This document shows positions 6,322-13,890 of a DNA stretch of 35,205 bases, piece by piece. Within the stretch, counting starts at the first letter, position 1; each line of letters begins with the position of its first letter. The translations under genes and the position numbers were made by a program. The notes below the pieces were generated by a model that made no database searches, was not told where the DNA came from, and saw nothing but the letters and a program-made list of their open reading frames with translations. Source of the stretch: a candidate division FCPU426 bacterium (GTDB taxonomy: Bacteria > Oederibacteriota > Muellerivitia > Muellerivitales > Muellerivitaceae); contig JASHNQ010000098.1 in assembly GCA_030041545.1 (NCBI GenBank), positions 1 to 35,205 on the forward strand, in the 5' to 3' direction.

Positions 6322-6483
6322 TTGAAGACGATACTTACCCTTTTGGCCATCTTGGTTTTATCCGTGATTCAATTGGCCTGCGACAACCGCACCCTCGACC
6401 AGCCGGTGAATCCCGCTTTTGCGCCGACGCCGACCCCCACCTTGGTTTCCCTCTCCGCCTCCACGCCCACGCCGACGCCTTAA
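6322..6483 (+). CDS. Mini-lipoprotein with Pro/Thr tail
   Basis: A 53-aa product starting at TTG 6322: a basic start, a hydrophobic stretch (ILTLLAILVLSVIQLAC) ending in a lipobox-like IQLAC, then a short mature part of about 34 residues ending in repeated Thr-Pro (PTPTPT, STPTPTP). The ribosome binding site GAGG sits in a stem right before the TTG. An upstream in-frame ATG at 6283 lies inside the structured leader and lacks a ribosome binding site. The gene ends in a 3-nt tail-to-tail overlap with the NFACT gene. The mature part is too short for a fold, so the function is unknown. The signal and leader argue it is expressed, but it could be a decayed gene. Confidence 0.5.
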   Translation: MKTILTLLAILVLSVIQLACDNRTLDQPVNPAFAPTPTPTLVSLSASTPTPTP

Positions 6484-8186
6484 CCGGCCGCCCGGACGTC
6501 ATCCTTTCCTGGAAAGCTTCCTGGGGAATCTTTAGCCTCCACCACCACGCTTTTTTCCTTGGTCATGGTCACCATGCCTAGCGGGGCCCCGGGGATTTTC
6601 TTGACGTTCTTCTTCTCCGTGTAGCTGACCGTGACCTTGGCGCCGGGCTTGGCCTTGCTGCGGAAAGCGGCCAGTTGGGCGGCCTTCAGGATCAGTTCGT
6701 CAGTCACCACGGCATTCCTATGCAGCCGCCGCAGGATGACATGCGACCCCGGCAGGTCCCTCACGTGGAACCACAGGTCCCCGGGCTGGGCCAGCTGGAA
6801 AGTGACGTAATCGTTGGCGGCCGCCGAAGCGCCGGCGCAAAGCTCGAATCCATTGCCCAGTTTGGCGCGAAGGATATTGGGCGTGGGCACCTTTTCCGGC
6901 CGGGTCCCGGCGGGCCTGGGGGCCTGCTCCCGCTTGCGCGGGAAAAGGTCCTGGAACGCTTTTGTGATTTCCCCCGGGTCCTTCAGCGCGGGCAGGCTGC
7001 GCTGGGCGGCCTTGAGCTGGTCCAGCCGCCCCTGGATTTCCCCTTCCCGCCTTTCCACCAGGGCCAGGCCCCGCGACCCCTTTTGGGCTTTCTTGAAGAA
7101 CCGCTGGGCGTTCTGGAGCGGGGTGATTTCCGGGTCCAGGGGGATGGTGACAAGGCCGGGCGTTCCCCGAACCAAGTCTTCCAGGACGGTTTCCTTTAAG
7201 TGAAGCTTCACCTTGTGGAGTTGGGCCATCAGCAGTTCGCCCCACCACTGGTATTGGTCGGATTTCTCGGCCTCGGCCCGGTCCTTCTTCAATTTCTCCA
7301 AAATCCGCTTTTCATGCTTGAGGGCCTTGTTGATCTCGGCCTCCAACTTCGACTTTTGAAGGGATTGAACGCGGTTTTGGAACTCCCATCGGAACAGGTT
7401 TTCCAGGGCCTGGCTGGCGGAAGGGAAGGCCCGGGTTTCCCCGCCCGAAGGCGGCGCGGGGAAAAGCCGCAGGGACGGCGGCGGGCCGGGGAAAAGGAGG
7501 TAGTGGTTCCAATCCTTTTCCAGCGCGTCCGTTTTAAGGTGGTCCCATTCCTGGAAGGCCCGCTCCCCGAAGCTTTCCAGGTAGGAGGCCAATTCGCCGT
7601 CCGCGCCCCGGAATTCGTTCTTAAGCCAGTTGCCCAAAAGGGGTTTGCCGGCCTTTTCCCACCTTTGTTCCAAGCCAGCGCCCGCCAGTTTCCAGAGGTT
7701 CGGCTTGTCCAGGGGCTGGGGCGGGGCATGGTAGGGCGCCTGGGGCAGCACCGGTCTTTCCACCTCGTTCTTATACCGCAAGGCGCTGATGATTTGCCCG
7801 TCCGGGCCCACTAGGATGAGGTTGGGGTATTTGGGGATGCCCTCAAAGACGAGGCGGAACAGGCCTTCCGGGGTTTTCAAATCGAGGATCACCAGGCGTT
7901 CGCCGGGTTCGTTTTGGACGCCGGCCAATTGGGCGTATTCCAGGTTTTTCCTCAAGGACCTGCAGAAATTCGGGGGTTTGGGAAGGGACGGCCGTTTTTC
8001 CGCAGCGAGGAAAAGGAACGGCTTCAAGGGGAGGATGGCCGCCACCAGGGTGCGGTTGGGGCGGTCGGGGTGGTAGAAGGAAAGCTCCACGATTTCAGGG
8101 GCGGATTGGGAGATATGGGAGATCCTTCCAGAGACTAGGAGCTGCCTTAACTCGCGGGCCAGGAGTTGGGCTAAAAACGGGGTCAA
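6480..8186 (-). CDS. rqcH: NFACT-family ribosome quality-control protein (RqcH/FbpA-like)
   Basis: RqcH binds 50S subunits blocked by peptidyl-tRNA and directs untemplated alanine tailing; older annotations call the family fibronectin-binding protein. The 568-aa product has the expected order: NFACT-N (about 1-180, with PNFCRSLRKNLE and FRLVFEGIPKYPNLILVGPDG), a helical/HhH part, a long coiled coil (about 280-335, KLEAEINKALKHEKRILEKL), and a C-terminal NFACT-R domain (about 455-540) with GDLWFHVRDLPGSHVILR. In B. subtilis RqcH an Asp-Arg pair near residues 97-98 is needed for tailing; here the equivalent is Glu96-Arg97 (PGERLVILDL). The start is TTG 8186 with GAGGAA at good spacing on the minus strand. 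It converges with the mini-lipoprotein gene and diverges from the acyl-CoA ligase. Confidence 0.88.
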   Translation of the reverse strand: MTPFLAQLLARELRQLLVSGRISHISQSAPEIVELSFYHPDRPNRTLVAAILPLKPFLFLAAEKRPSLPKPPNFCRSLRKNLEYAQLAGVQNEPGERLVILDLKTPEGLFRLVFEGIPKYPNLILVGPDGQIISALRYKNEVERPVLPQAPYHAPPQPLDKPNLWKLAGAGLEQRWEKAGKPLLGNWLKNEFRGADGELASYLESFGERAFQEWDHLKTDALEKDWNHYLLFPGPPPSLRLFPAPPSGGETRAFPSASQALENLFRWEFQNRVQSLQKSKLEAEINKALKHEKRILEKLKKDRAEAEKSDQYQWWGELLMAQLHKVKLHLKETVLEDLVRGTPGLVTIPLDPEITPLQNAQRFFKKAQKGSRGLALVERREGEIQGRLDQLKAAQRSLPALKDPGEITKAFQDLFPRKREQAPRPAGTRPEKVPTPNILRAKLGNGFELCAGASAAANDYVTFQLAQPGDLWFHVRDLPGSHVILRRLHRNAVVTDELILKAAQLAAFRSKAKPGAKVTVSYTEKKNVKKIPGAPLGMVTMTKEKSVVVEAKDSPGSFPGKDDVRAAG

Positions 8187-8290
8187 TCCGTATTCCTCGT
8201 TGAATGAAGGTGGTATAGCCGAGTCCTGATTATTTTAATCCCGGGGACGGCTCAGAATCAGCGGCTGGGTTGATTTTACCGGCTCTTGGT

Positions 8291-8319
8291 TTGACACCCG
8301 TTGGGGCGGGCCCTACACT
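8291..8319 (+). promoter_or_regulatory. Strong sigma-70-type promoter of the acyl-CoA ligase gene
   Basis: A perfect -35 TTGACA (8291-8296), a 17-nt spacer, and -10 TACACT (8314-8319). Transcription would begin near 8326, giving a leader of about 35 nt before the ATG at 8360. Confidence 0.7.
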
Positions 8320-8359
8320 GTGGGAAAGCAGCCACCTTTCCGACACATTGAGGGCATCG

Positions 8360-10036
8360 ATGTCCGACCGGCCTTGGCTATCCTCCTACGACGAAGGTGT
8401 GCCTAAAACCCTCGAATATCCCGAAAAAACCCTCTCCGAAACCCTGGAAACCATGGCCGGGCGGTTCCCGGACCGTCCCTTTATCCATTATTACGGGACC
8501 ACCCTGACCTATCGCCAGGTCAACGGGCTGGTCAACCGTTTTGTTTCCCTCCTGCAAAAAGAGGGGATTGAGCCCGGCGACCGGGTGGCCCTTTACCTGC
8601 CGAATTGCCCCCCTTGTGTGATCGCCTTTTTCGGGGTCCTTCGGGCTGGGGCCATCCTGACCCAGCTCAACCCCCTTTATTCGGCCAGTGAAACTTCCCA
8701 CCAATTGAAGGATTCGGGAGCCCAATACGTGGTTTCGCTGGACCGCTTTGTTCCCATCTTGGAGCAGGTAGCTCCGGATTGCGGCCTGAAAAAGGTCTGG
8801 GTGACCCGCATCAACGATTATTTCCCCATCCCGCTCAAATGGCTTTTTGTGCTGAAGGCCAAGAAAGAAAAAAGCTGGGTTCCCTGGCCGACCGGGCCGC
8901 TTTTCGCGGGTTTCAAGGAAGAGCTCATGAAAGCCCCGGAAGGGCCCGCGGGCGCGAAGACCCCGATGGATGAAACCGCCCTCCTTCAATACACCGGCGG
9001 CACGACCGGCGTGGCCAAGGGCGTCATCCTGACCCACCGCAACCTGACGGCCAACGCCTACCAGTGCAAATACTGGTTCCCCAAGCTGGAGGAAGGCAAG
9101 GAAGTGTTCATGCTGGCCATCCCCATCTTCCACTGTTACGGCATGACCGCGGGCATGACCTTCGCCCTGGTCATCGGCGCTTCCATGGTGCTGATGCCCC
9201 GCTTCGAGGTGGTGCCGGTCCTGAAGGCCGTGGACAAGCACCGCGTGGGCATCTTCCCGGGGGTGCAGGCCATTTACGTGGCCGTCAACAACTGCCCGGA
9301 GGTGGGGAAGTACAACGTGCGCAGCATCAAGGCCTGCATCTCCGGCGCCGGGCCCCTGCACCAGGAAGTGCAGAAAAAATTCGAGGAGCTTACCGGAGGG
9401 AAATTGGTGGAAGGTTACGGGCTGACCGAGGCCTCGCCCGTCACCCATTGCAATCCCGTTTACGGCAAGCGCAAGATGGGCATGATCGGCCTTCCCTTCG
9501 TGGGAACCGACGCCAAGATCGTGGACGTGGAAACGGGGAAGAAGGACCTGAAACCAAAGGAGATCGGGGAACTGGCCATCAAGGGCCCCCAAGTGATGTG
9601 GGGCTACTGGAACCACCCGGCGGAGACCGCCATGGTGCTCAAGGACGGCTGGCTCTACACCGGCGACATCGGCTACATGGACGAGGACGGATTTTTCGCC
9701 ATCGTGGACCGCAAGAAGGACATGGTGAAGGTGGGCGGCGAGAACGTCTATCCGCGGGACGTGGAGGAAGTCTTGTTCCAAAACGAGAAGGTCCTGGATT
9801 GCGTGGTGGCCGGAGTGCCGGACGATAAACTGGTGGACAAGATCAAGGCCTACATCGTGCTGAAGCCGGGATGCGCGGCCAAGCCGGAAGAAATCATCGA
9901 GTTCTGCAAGGGCCGCATGGCCAAGTACAAGGTGCCCAAGGAAGTGGAGTTCCGGGAAGCCCTGCCCAAGAACATGGTGGGGAAAATGCTGCGACGTTTG
10001 CTAGTGGAGGAAGAAAAGCAAAAACTGAAAAAATAG
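8360..10036 (+). CDS. fadD: Long-chain fatty acid-CoA ligase (FadD-like)
   Basis: The enzyme activates fatty acids to acyl-CoA using ATP through an acyl-adenylate. The 558-aa product (start ATG 8360, GAGGG ahead and a promoter at 8291-8319) carries the ANL-superfamily motifs: LLQYTGGTTGVAKGVILTHRNL (P-loop-like phosphate binding), GYGLTEASPVTHCNP (adenine/acyl region), YTGDIGYMDEDGFFAIVDRKKD (hinge and A8 motif), GENVYPRDVEEVL, and a C-terminal lysine region (LPKNMVGKMLRRLL). Length and motifs fit medium/long-chain ligases. It heads the acyl-CoA gene cluster but is separated from the thiolase gene by an AT-rich island. Chain-length preference cannot be read from sequence alone. Confidence 0.93.
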   Translation: MSDRPWLSSYDEGVPKTLEYPEKTLSETLETMAGRFPDRPFIHYYGTTLTYRQVNGLVNRFVSLLQKEGIEPGDRVALYLPNCPPCVIAFFGVLRAGAILTQLNPLYSASETSHQLKDSGAQYVVSLDRFVPILEQVAPDCGLKKVWVTRINDYFPIPLKWLFVLKAKKEKSWVPWPTGPLFAGFKEELMKAPEGPAGAKTPMDETALLQYTGGTTGVAKGVILTHRNLTANAYQCKYWFPKLEEGKEVFMLAIPIFHCYGMTAGMTFALVIGASMVLMPRFEVVPVLKAVDKHRVGIFPGVQAIYVAVNNCPEVGKYNVRSIKACISGAGPLHQEVQKKFEELTGGKLVEGYGLTEASPVTHCNPVYGKRKMGMIGLPFVGTDAKIVDVETGKKDLKPKEIGELAIKGPQVMWGYWNHPAETAMVLKDGWLYTGDIGYMDEDGFFAIVDRKKDMVKVGGENVYPRDVEEVLFQNEKVLDCVVAGVPDDKLVDKIKAYIVLKPGCAAKPEEIIEFCKGRMAKYKVPKEVEFREALPKNMVGKMLRRLLVEEEKQKLKK

Positions 10037-10059
10037 CTTTCGAAGATTGAAAGAGCGGT

Positions 10060-10254
10060 ATGGGCATGCGAAAAAATGTTTTTCTTTTTTGTTTTTTTAT
10101 TCTTCTGCCACAGTTTTCCTTAGCTGAAAATGTAATGCAAACTCCGGTTTCTATTGAAAACACCAAAATCAATGACGTGAAAATTTTCCCATTTTATTTT
10201 TGGAGTATGAAATACCAGGTCACACAAGAAGAGAATTATAGATCCTATTTATAA
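10060..10254 (+). CDS. Small AT-rich secreted peptide or remnant
   Basis: A 64-codon frame with a good Sec-type signal (MRKNVFLFCFFILLPQFSLA, cleavage before ENV) and a short mature part of about 42 residues with no recognised motif. Codons are AT-rich, unlike the neighbouring GC-rich genes, and the upstream ribosome binding site is weak (AGAGCGG). The last 10 bases overlap the end of the convergent toxin gene. It could be a truncated exported protein left by a transfer event together with the toxin-antitoxin pair. ATG codons at 10060 and 10066 are both possible starts. Confidence 0.4.
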   Translation: MGMRKNVFLFCFFILLPQFSLAENVMQTPVSIENTKINDVKIFPFYFWSMKYQVTQEENYRSYL

Positions 10255-10556
10255 GAACCTTTTTCGAAATGATCTGTTTGTAGGAGTTTGGCACCATGAT
10301 AGACAGTCAATATTTCTACGAACTGTCCTTTGAGACGATAGACGATACGGTAATTGCCCAAAATAACCTCTCGGATTGCGGGGTTCTTTAGTTCTGGGAC
10401 GATGCGGCCGGATTTAGGAAAAGAGGACAGGCGTTCTACGGACACCATAATATCCATGGCGAAAAGGCGAGCGTAATGAGTGGAATCCCGGGAAATAAAA
10501 TCAGTAATGGCTTCCAGGTCGTCAAAGGCCTGGGGCATCCATCTTATTTCAGCCAT
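10245..10556 (-). CDS. ParE/RelE-superfamily toxin
   Basis: A 103-aa product of typical length for the ParE branch of the RelE/ParE fold: an N-terminal helix pair (FDDLEAITDFISRDSTHYARLF), then VERLSSFPKSGRIVPEL, IREVILGNYRIVYRL and EILTVYHGAKLL. These blocks match the common plasmid-stabilisation/ParE pattern (family knowledge). ParE toxins poison DNA gyrase, whereas RelE members cleave mRNA on the ribosome; which applies is not decidable here. Its start lies 13 nt inside the upstream antitoxin gene, the usual coupled toxin-antitoxin layout. Base composition is lower in GC than neighbours, fitting horizontal arrival. Confidence 0.85.
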   Translation of the reverse strand: MAEIRWMPQAFDDLEAITDFISRDSTHYARLFAMDIMVSVERLSSFPKSGRIVPELKNPAIREVILGNYRIVYRLKGQFVEILTVYHGAKLLQTDHFEKGSYK

Positions 10557-10726
10557 TTCGCCATTTTTTGTTTAACTTGATCGTGGGAAAGGAATTGGCC
10601 GGAATCAGCTTGGTTCAAACCCTTTTCGATTTTGGCCAAAAACAAAAGCCGCTCCATGGCATCTTCGATGGAGGCGTTGCTGGGAAGGGCTTGGACGGCT
10701 TTGATTACTTTTTGTTTTGTCGTCAT
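10544..10726 (-). CDS. Antitoxin partner of the ParE-type toxin
   Basis: A 60-aa product (ATG at 10726-10724) encoded immediately upstream of, and overlapping by 13 nt, the toxin gene. It starts MTTKQKVIKAVQALPSNASIEDAMERLLFLAKIEKGL and ends with a short basic tail (DQVKQKMAKWLK). This helix-rich pattern with an ALPxxASIEDAMERL block resembles the small antitoxins commonly paired with ParE-like toxins. The C-terminal tail would wrap the toxin. Like most such antitoxins it probably also represses the pair, but no operator is obvious. Confidence 0.75.
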   Translation of the reverse strand: MTTKQKVIKAVQALPSNASIEDAMERLLFLAKIEKGLNQADSGQFLSHDQVKQKMAKWLK

Positions 10727-10773
10727 AATTGAAGAATAGCAGTAACGACAGTTGTGTTCAATATTTTGATTTT

Positions 10774-10797
10774 CTTCGCGGGCTTCGCGCCTTCGCG
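10774..10797. repeat. CTTCGCG word cluster (CACGAAG-family arm)
   Basis: CTTCGCG occurs three times (10774-10780, 10783-10789, 10791-10797) just before the thiolase ribosome binding site. It resembles a single arm of the CTTCGTG/CACGAAG palindromes without its partner. Confidence 0.35.
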
Positions 10798-10817
10798 GTG
10801 AAAGCTGGAGGTGTGGT

Positions 10818-12008
10818 ATGAAAGAAGTGGTCATCGTGGACGGGGCGAGGACGCCCATCGGCAACCTGGGCGGGGCCCTGAAGGACGTGACGCCCCAGGA
10901 CCTAGCCTCCACCGTCATGAAGGAAATCATTAAGCGCAACAACCTCAAGCCCTCGGAAATCGACGAGGTCATCCTGGGCTGCGTGGGGCAGTTCTCCGAC
11001 GCGCCCAACGTGGCCCGCGTGGCGGCCCTGAACGCCGGGATCCCCAAGGAGACCACGGCCTATACCGTGCAGCGCAACTGCTCATCGGGCATGCAGGCGG
11101 TGGTGAACGCCTACCAGAACATCCAGTGCGGCGACGCTGATTTACAGTTAGCCGGGGGCACGGAATCCATGAGCCAGGCGCCCTATGTAAGCCGGGACCT
11201 CCGGTTCGGCAAGCGCATGCGGGACTCCAAGATGATCGACAGCCTCATGGAAGGGCTCACGGACCCGGTCTGCCACTTGGTGATGGGCGCCACCGCCGAG
11301 GTGTTGGTAGATGAGTTCAAGATTTCCCGCAAGGAACAGGATGAATTCGCGGTCCAGAGCCACAAAAAGGCCTTCCGGGCCCAGCGGGAGAACAAGTTCA
11401 AGGACGAGATCGTGCCGGTCCTTGTCCCCAAAAAGGTCATGGGAAAACCCATGCCGCCCGAGCCCGTGACCCAGGACGAGGGCATCAACGCGGCCTTGAA
11501 CGAACAGACCCTGGCTTCCTATCCGGCCATCTTTAAGGAAGGCGGGTCCGTAACTCCCGGCAACGCTTGCGGCATTAATGACGGGGCCTGTGTGACCCTG
11601 GTCATGTCCAAGGAAAAGGCGGATGCCTTAGGCTATAAGCCGATGGGCACTATCCGCGCCTATGCTTTTTCGGGTGTGGAGCCCGAGCGGATGGGAATCG
11701 GGCCCGCCCACGCCATCCCCAAGGCCCTGAAAAAGGCCGGGTTGGAATTAAAGGACATGGGGGTTATTGAAATCAACGAAGCCTTCGCGGGCCAGGTTTT
11801 GGCAGTGGACCGCGTTTTGAAGATGAACCGGGAAATCCTGAACGTCAACGGCGGGGCCATTGCCTTGGGGCATCCCGTGGGCATGACCGGCGCGCGGCTC
11901 ATCCTGACCGCCCTCAAGGAAATGGCCCGCCGCAACCTGCCTTTGGGCATCATTTCCATGTGCATCGGCGGAGGCTTGGGCGGGGCCATGGTGCTCGAGC
12001 GTAAATAG
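10818..12008 (+). CDS. Acetyl-CoA C-acyltransferase (thiolase)
   Basis: Thiolases cleave 3-ketoacyl-CoA to acetyl-CoA plus a shortened acyl-CoA, or run in reverse to make acetoacetyl-CoA. The 396-aa product is full length with all catalytic elements: nucleophilic Cys88 (QRNCSSGMQAV), the NEAFAGQ block, His352 (GGAIALGHPVGMTGARL) and Cys382 (MCIGGGLGGAM). The GGAGGTG ribosome binding site lies just upstream of ATG 10818. Downstream are the 3-hydroxyacyl-CoA dehydrogenase and enoyl-CoA hydratase genes, so a beta-oxidation or reverse-oxidation role is likely. Degradative versus biosynthetic type is not decidable from motifs alone. Confidence 0.93.
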   Translation: MKEVVIVDGARTPIGNLGGALKDVTPQDLASTVMKEIIKRNNLKPSEIDEVILGCVGQFSDAPNVARVAALNAGIPKETTAYTVQRNCSSGMQAVVNAYQNIQCGDADLQLAGGTESMSQAPYVSRDLRFGKRMRDSKMIDSLMEGLTDPVCHLVMGATAEVLVDEFKISRKEQDEFAVQSHKKAFRAQRENKFKDEIVPVLVPKKVMGKPMPPEPVTQDEGINAALNEQTLASYPAIFKEGGSVTPGNACGINDGACVTLVMSKEKADALGYKPMGTIRAYAFSGVEPERMGIGPAHAIPKALKKAGLELKDMGVIEINEAFAGQVLAVDRVLKMNREILNVNGGAIALGHPVGMTGARLILTALKEMARRNLPLGIISMCIGGGLGGAMVLERK

Positions 12009-12018
12009 GCGGGTTCTA

Positions 12019-12061
12019 GGCACTAGGGCCAAGGTTTAAGTTGAACCTAGAACCTAGTGCC
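12019..12061. repeat. CTAGGCACTAGG-family palindrome
   Basis: GGCACTAGG (12019-12027) and CCTAGTGCC (12053-12061) are perfect inverted repeats. The word TTCTAGG is also mirrored (CCTAGAA, 12046-12052), so the two 16-nt arms contain the same words in swapped order. The element lies between the thiolase and SnoaL-like genes. Confidence 0.55.
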
Positions 12062-12095
12062 CAATACCTTGAACCTTTTGTTGAGAGGAGAAGCC

Positions 12096-12467
12096 ATGGG
12101 CTGGAACAGGGACGCGGCGGTCGATTTCCTCAAAATGGTGGTGGCCGGCCAGATCGACCAAGCTTACGCCAAATACGTGGACATGAAGGGAAAACACCAC
12201 AACGTTTTTACTCCCGCGGGGATGCCGGCACTCAAAAAAGGAATGATGGAAAATGAAACGCAGTTCCCGGGTAAAAAACTGGAAGTCCTTCGGGTCTTGG
12301 AAGATGGGAACCTGGTCTCGGTCTATTCAAGGCTGTCCTTGAAGAATGGTGCGATGGTGTTGGCCGTGAATCATTCGATGCGCTTCGACGGTGGGAAAAT
12401 AGTGGAGCTTTGGGATTACGCGCAACCCGTCACGAAAGAATTGGTCAACCAAGACGGCCTGTTCTAA
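12096..12467 (+). CDS. SnoaL/NTF2-like protein
   Basis: This 123-aa product (ATG 12096, GAGGAG at 12085-12090) fits the SnoaL-like branch of the NTF2 fold: an N-terminal helix (DAAVDFLKMVVAGQIDQAYAKYV), HHNVFTPAGMPALKKGM, a strand pair with VLEDGNLVSVYSRLSL, and the closing MRFDGGKIVELWDYAQPV. The family has a hydrophobic cavity used by cyclases, isomerases and ligand binders. It sits between the thiolase and the dehydrogenase genes, which hints at a role near acyl-CoA metabolism. The substrate is unknown. Confidence 0.78.
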   Translation: MGWNRDAAVDFLKMVVAGQIDQAYAKYVDMKGKHHNVFTPAGMPALKKGMMENETQFPGKKLEVLRVLEDGNLVSVYSRLSLKNGAMVLAVNHSMRFDGGKIVELWDYAQPVTKELVNQDGLF

Positions 12468-12541
12468 CGAGCGGGAAGAAAAGGTCCGCTCGAATTATGA
12501 ATTTTCGATTTTTAATTAAACATTAAGAATTAAAAATTCCC
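12468..12541. repeat. Hairpin followed by AT-rich word repeat
   Basis: CGAGCGG (12468-12474) pairs with CCGCTCG (12486-12492) right after the SnoaL-like stop codon. It is followed by AT-rich words (GAATTATGAATTTTCG) and a second inverted pair ATTTTTAATT/AATTAAAAAT within 12509-12538. The same AT-rich words recur in the pseudopilin leaders and at 34124-34160. The first hairpin is not followed by a clean T-run, so a terminator role is uncertain. Confidence 0.5.
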
Positions 12542-12561
12542 GGAGTGAAAAGGAGGGCTTA

Positions 12562-13773
12562 ATGTTCATCTACAAAGCAGGCGTCGTTGGGGCGGGCGCC
12601 ATGGGGGCGGGGATCGCCCAAGTCATTTCCTTTTCCGGGCTGCCGGTGGTCCTCAAGGACACCGATGAGGAACGCGTGAAAAAGGGCATTGAAATGCTCC
12701 GCAAGGTCTACCAAGGCCGCGTGGACAAGGGCAAGATGACCGCCTCCGAAATGGACCAGAAGATGAACCTGGTGGCCGGCACCACCTCCTACGACGATTT
12801 CAAGGACTGCGACCTGGTGGTCGAGGCGGTTTTTGAGAACATGAAGGTCAAACAACAAGTCTTCCAGGACCTGGAAAAAGTACTGCCCGAATCCTCCATC
12901 ATGGCCACCAACACCTCGGCTCTTTCCATCACCCAGGTCGCCTCGGCGGTCAAGCGGTCCGAGAAGGTGGTGGGTCTGCACTTCTTCAACCCGGCTCCGG
13001 TCATGAAGCTAGTGGAGGTCATTCCGGGCCTCCAGACCTCGCCCGAGACCGTGGACGACACGGTGGCTTTCGCCGAATCCCTGCGCAAACTGCCGGTGCG
13101 GGTCAAGGAATGCGCGGGCTTCCTGGTGAACCGACTTCTTTTGCCCTACCTGAACGAGGCGGCCTACGCCCTGCAGGAAGGTTCGGCGCCGCCGGAAGAA
13201 ATGGACAAGGCCATGCGGGCCTTCGGCATGCCCATGGGGCCCTTCGCCCTGCTGGATATGCTGGGCCTGGACGTCTGCGCCGAGGTTTCCCTCATTCTTT
13301 ACGATTCCTTCGGGCCCCGCATGAAGGCCGCGGAGATCCTGGGCGAGATGCACAAGGCCAATCGCTTGGGCACCAAGAACGGCATCGGATTTTACGTTTA
13401 CGACGAATCAAAAAAATCGGATTTAAAGCCCATCATCGACGGCATCCAAGCCAAAACCGGGGTGAAGGGAACACCCTTCTCGCCGGAACGGTTGGTGTTC
13501 CAGATGATCAACGAGGCGGCTTATTGCCTGGAAGAAAACGTGGCCTCGCCGGGCGACATCGACTTGGCCATGCTGTCGGGGACGGGTTTCCCCCAGGACA
13601 AGGGAGGGCCGCTTCACTTAGCCGACGGCATCGGAGTGGACGTGGTCCTGGCCAAATTGCAGGAATTCTCGAAGACCTTGGGGCCGCGGTTCTGGCCCGC
13701 GCCGATCTTGAAGCGGATGGTCTCGGCCAACTATTTGGGCCAAAAGACGAAGAAAGGTTTTTTCAACTACTAA
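12562..13773 (+). CDS. 3-hydroxyacyl-CoA dehydrogenase (double C-terminal domain form)
   Basis: The enzyme oxidises 3-hydroxyacyl-CoA to 3-ketoacyl-CoA with NAD. The 403-aa product has the Rossmann motif GVVGAGAMGAGIAQ at residues 7-20, catalytic His140 in VVGLHFFNPAPVMKLVEVI with partner Glu152, then two consecutive C-terminal 3HCDH domains (about 185-280 and 300-400; repeated pattern NEAAYALQEG / NEAAYCLEEN). It is longer than single-domain butyryl-CoA dehydrogenases (about 280 aa) and matches the dehydrogenase half of FadB/FadJ, with the hydratase half encoded separately downstream. AAGGAGG precedes ATG 12562. Confidence 0.93.
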   Translation: MFIYKAGVVGAGAMGAGIAQVISFSGLPVVLKDTDEERVKKGIEMLRKVYQGRVDKGKMTASEMDQKMNLVAGTTSYDDFKDCDLVVEAVFENMKVKQQVFQDLEKVLPESSIMATNTSALSITQVASAVKRSEKVVGLHFFNPAPVMKLVEVIPGLQTSPETVDDTVAFAESLRKLPVRVKECAGFLVNRLLLPYLNEAAYALQEGSAPPEEMDKAMRAFGMPMGPFALLDMLGLDVCAEVSLILYDSFGPRMKAAEILGEMHKANRLGTKNGIGFYVYDESKKSDLKPIIDGIQAKTGVKGTPFSPERLVFQMINEAAYCLEENVASPGDIDLAMLSGTGFPQDKGGPLHLADGIGVDVVLAKLQEFSKTLGPRFWPAPILKRMVSANYLGQKTKKGFFNY

Positions 13774-13776
13774 AAC

Positions 13777-13874
13777 TCTTACCACGAAGGTCACAAAGTT
13801 CACGAAGTTTAAAATATTTGAACGTTGAATCCTGTGTTCACTTTGTGAACTTTGCGTACTTTGTGGTGAGAGAT
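13777..13874. repeat. CACGAAG-family inverted repeat between dehydrogenase and hydratase genes
   Basis: TCTTACCACGAAGGTCAC (from 13777) and TTGTGGTGAGAGA (to 13874) form the outer arms. CACAAAGTTCACGAAG (13792-13807) faces CACTTTGTGAACTTTG (13839-13854) inside. It occupies almost the whole 117-bp spacer and ends shortly before the hydratase ribosome binding site. Confidence 0.65.
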
Positions 13875-13890
13875 TCACTTGGAGGTATTT

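Noticed and set aside
10544-11056. A 170-aa antitoxin extending across the thiolase start
   Set aside because: The first 110 residues are antisense to the thiolase gene and its leader. The ATG at 10726 gives a compact 60-aa antitoxin of normal size.
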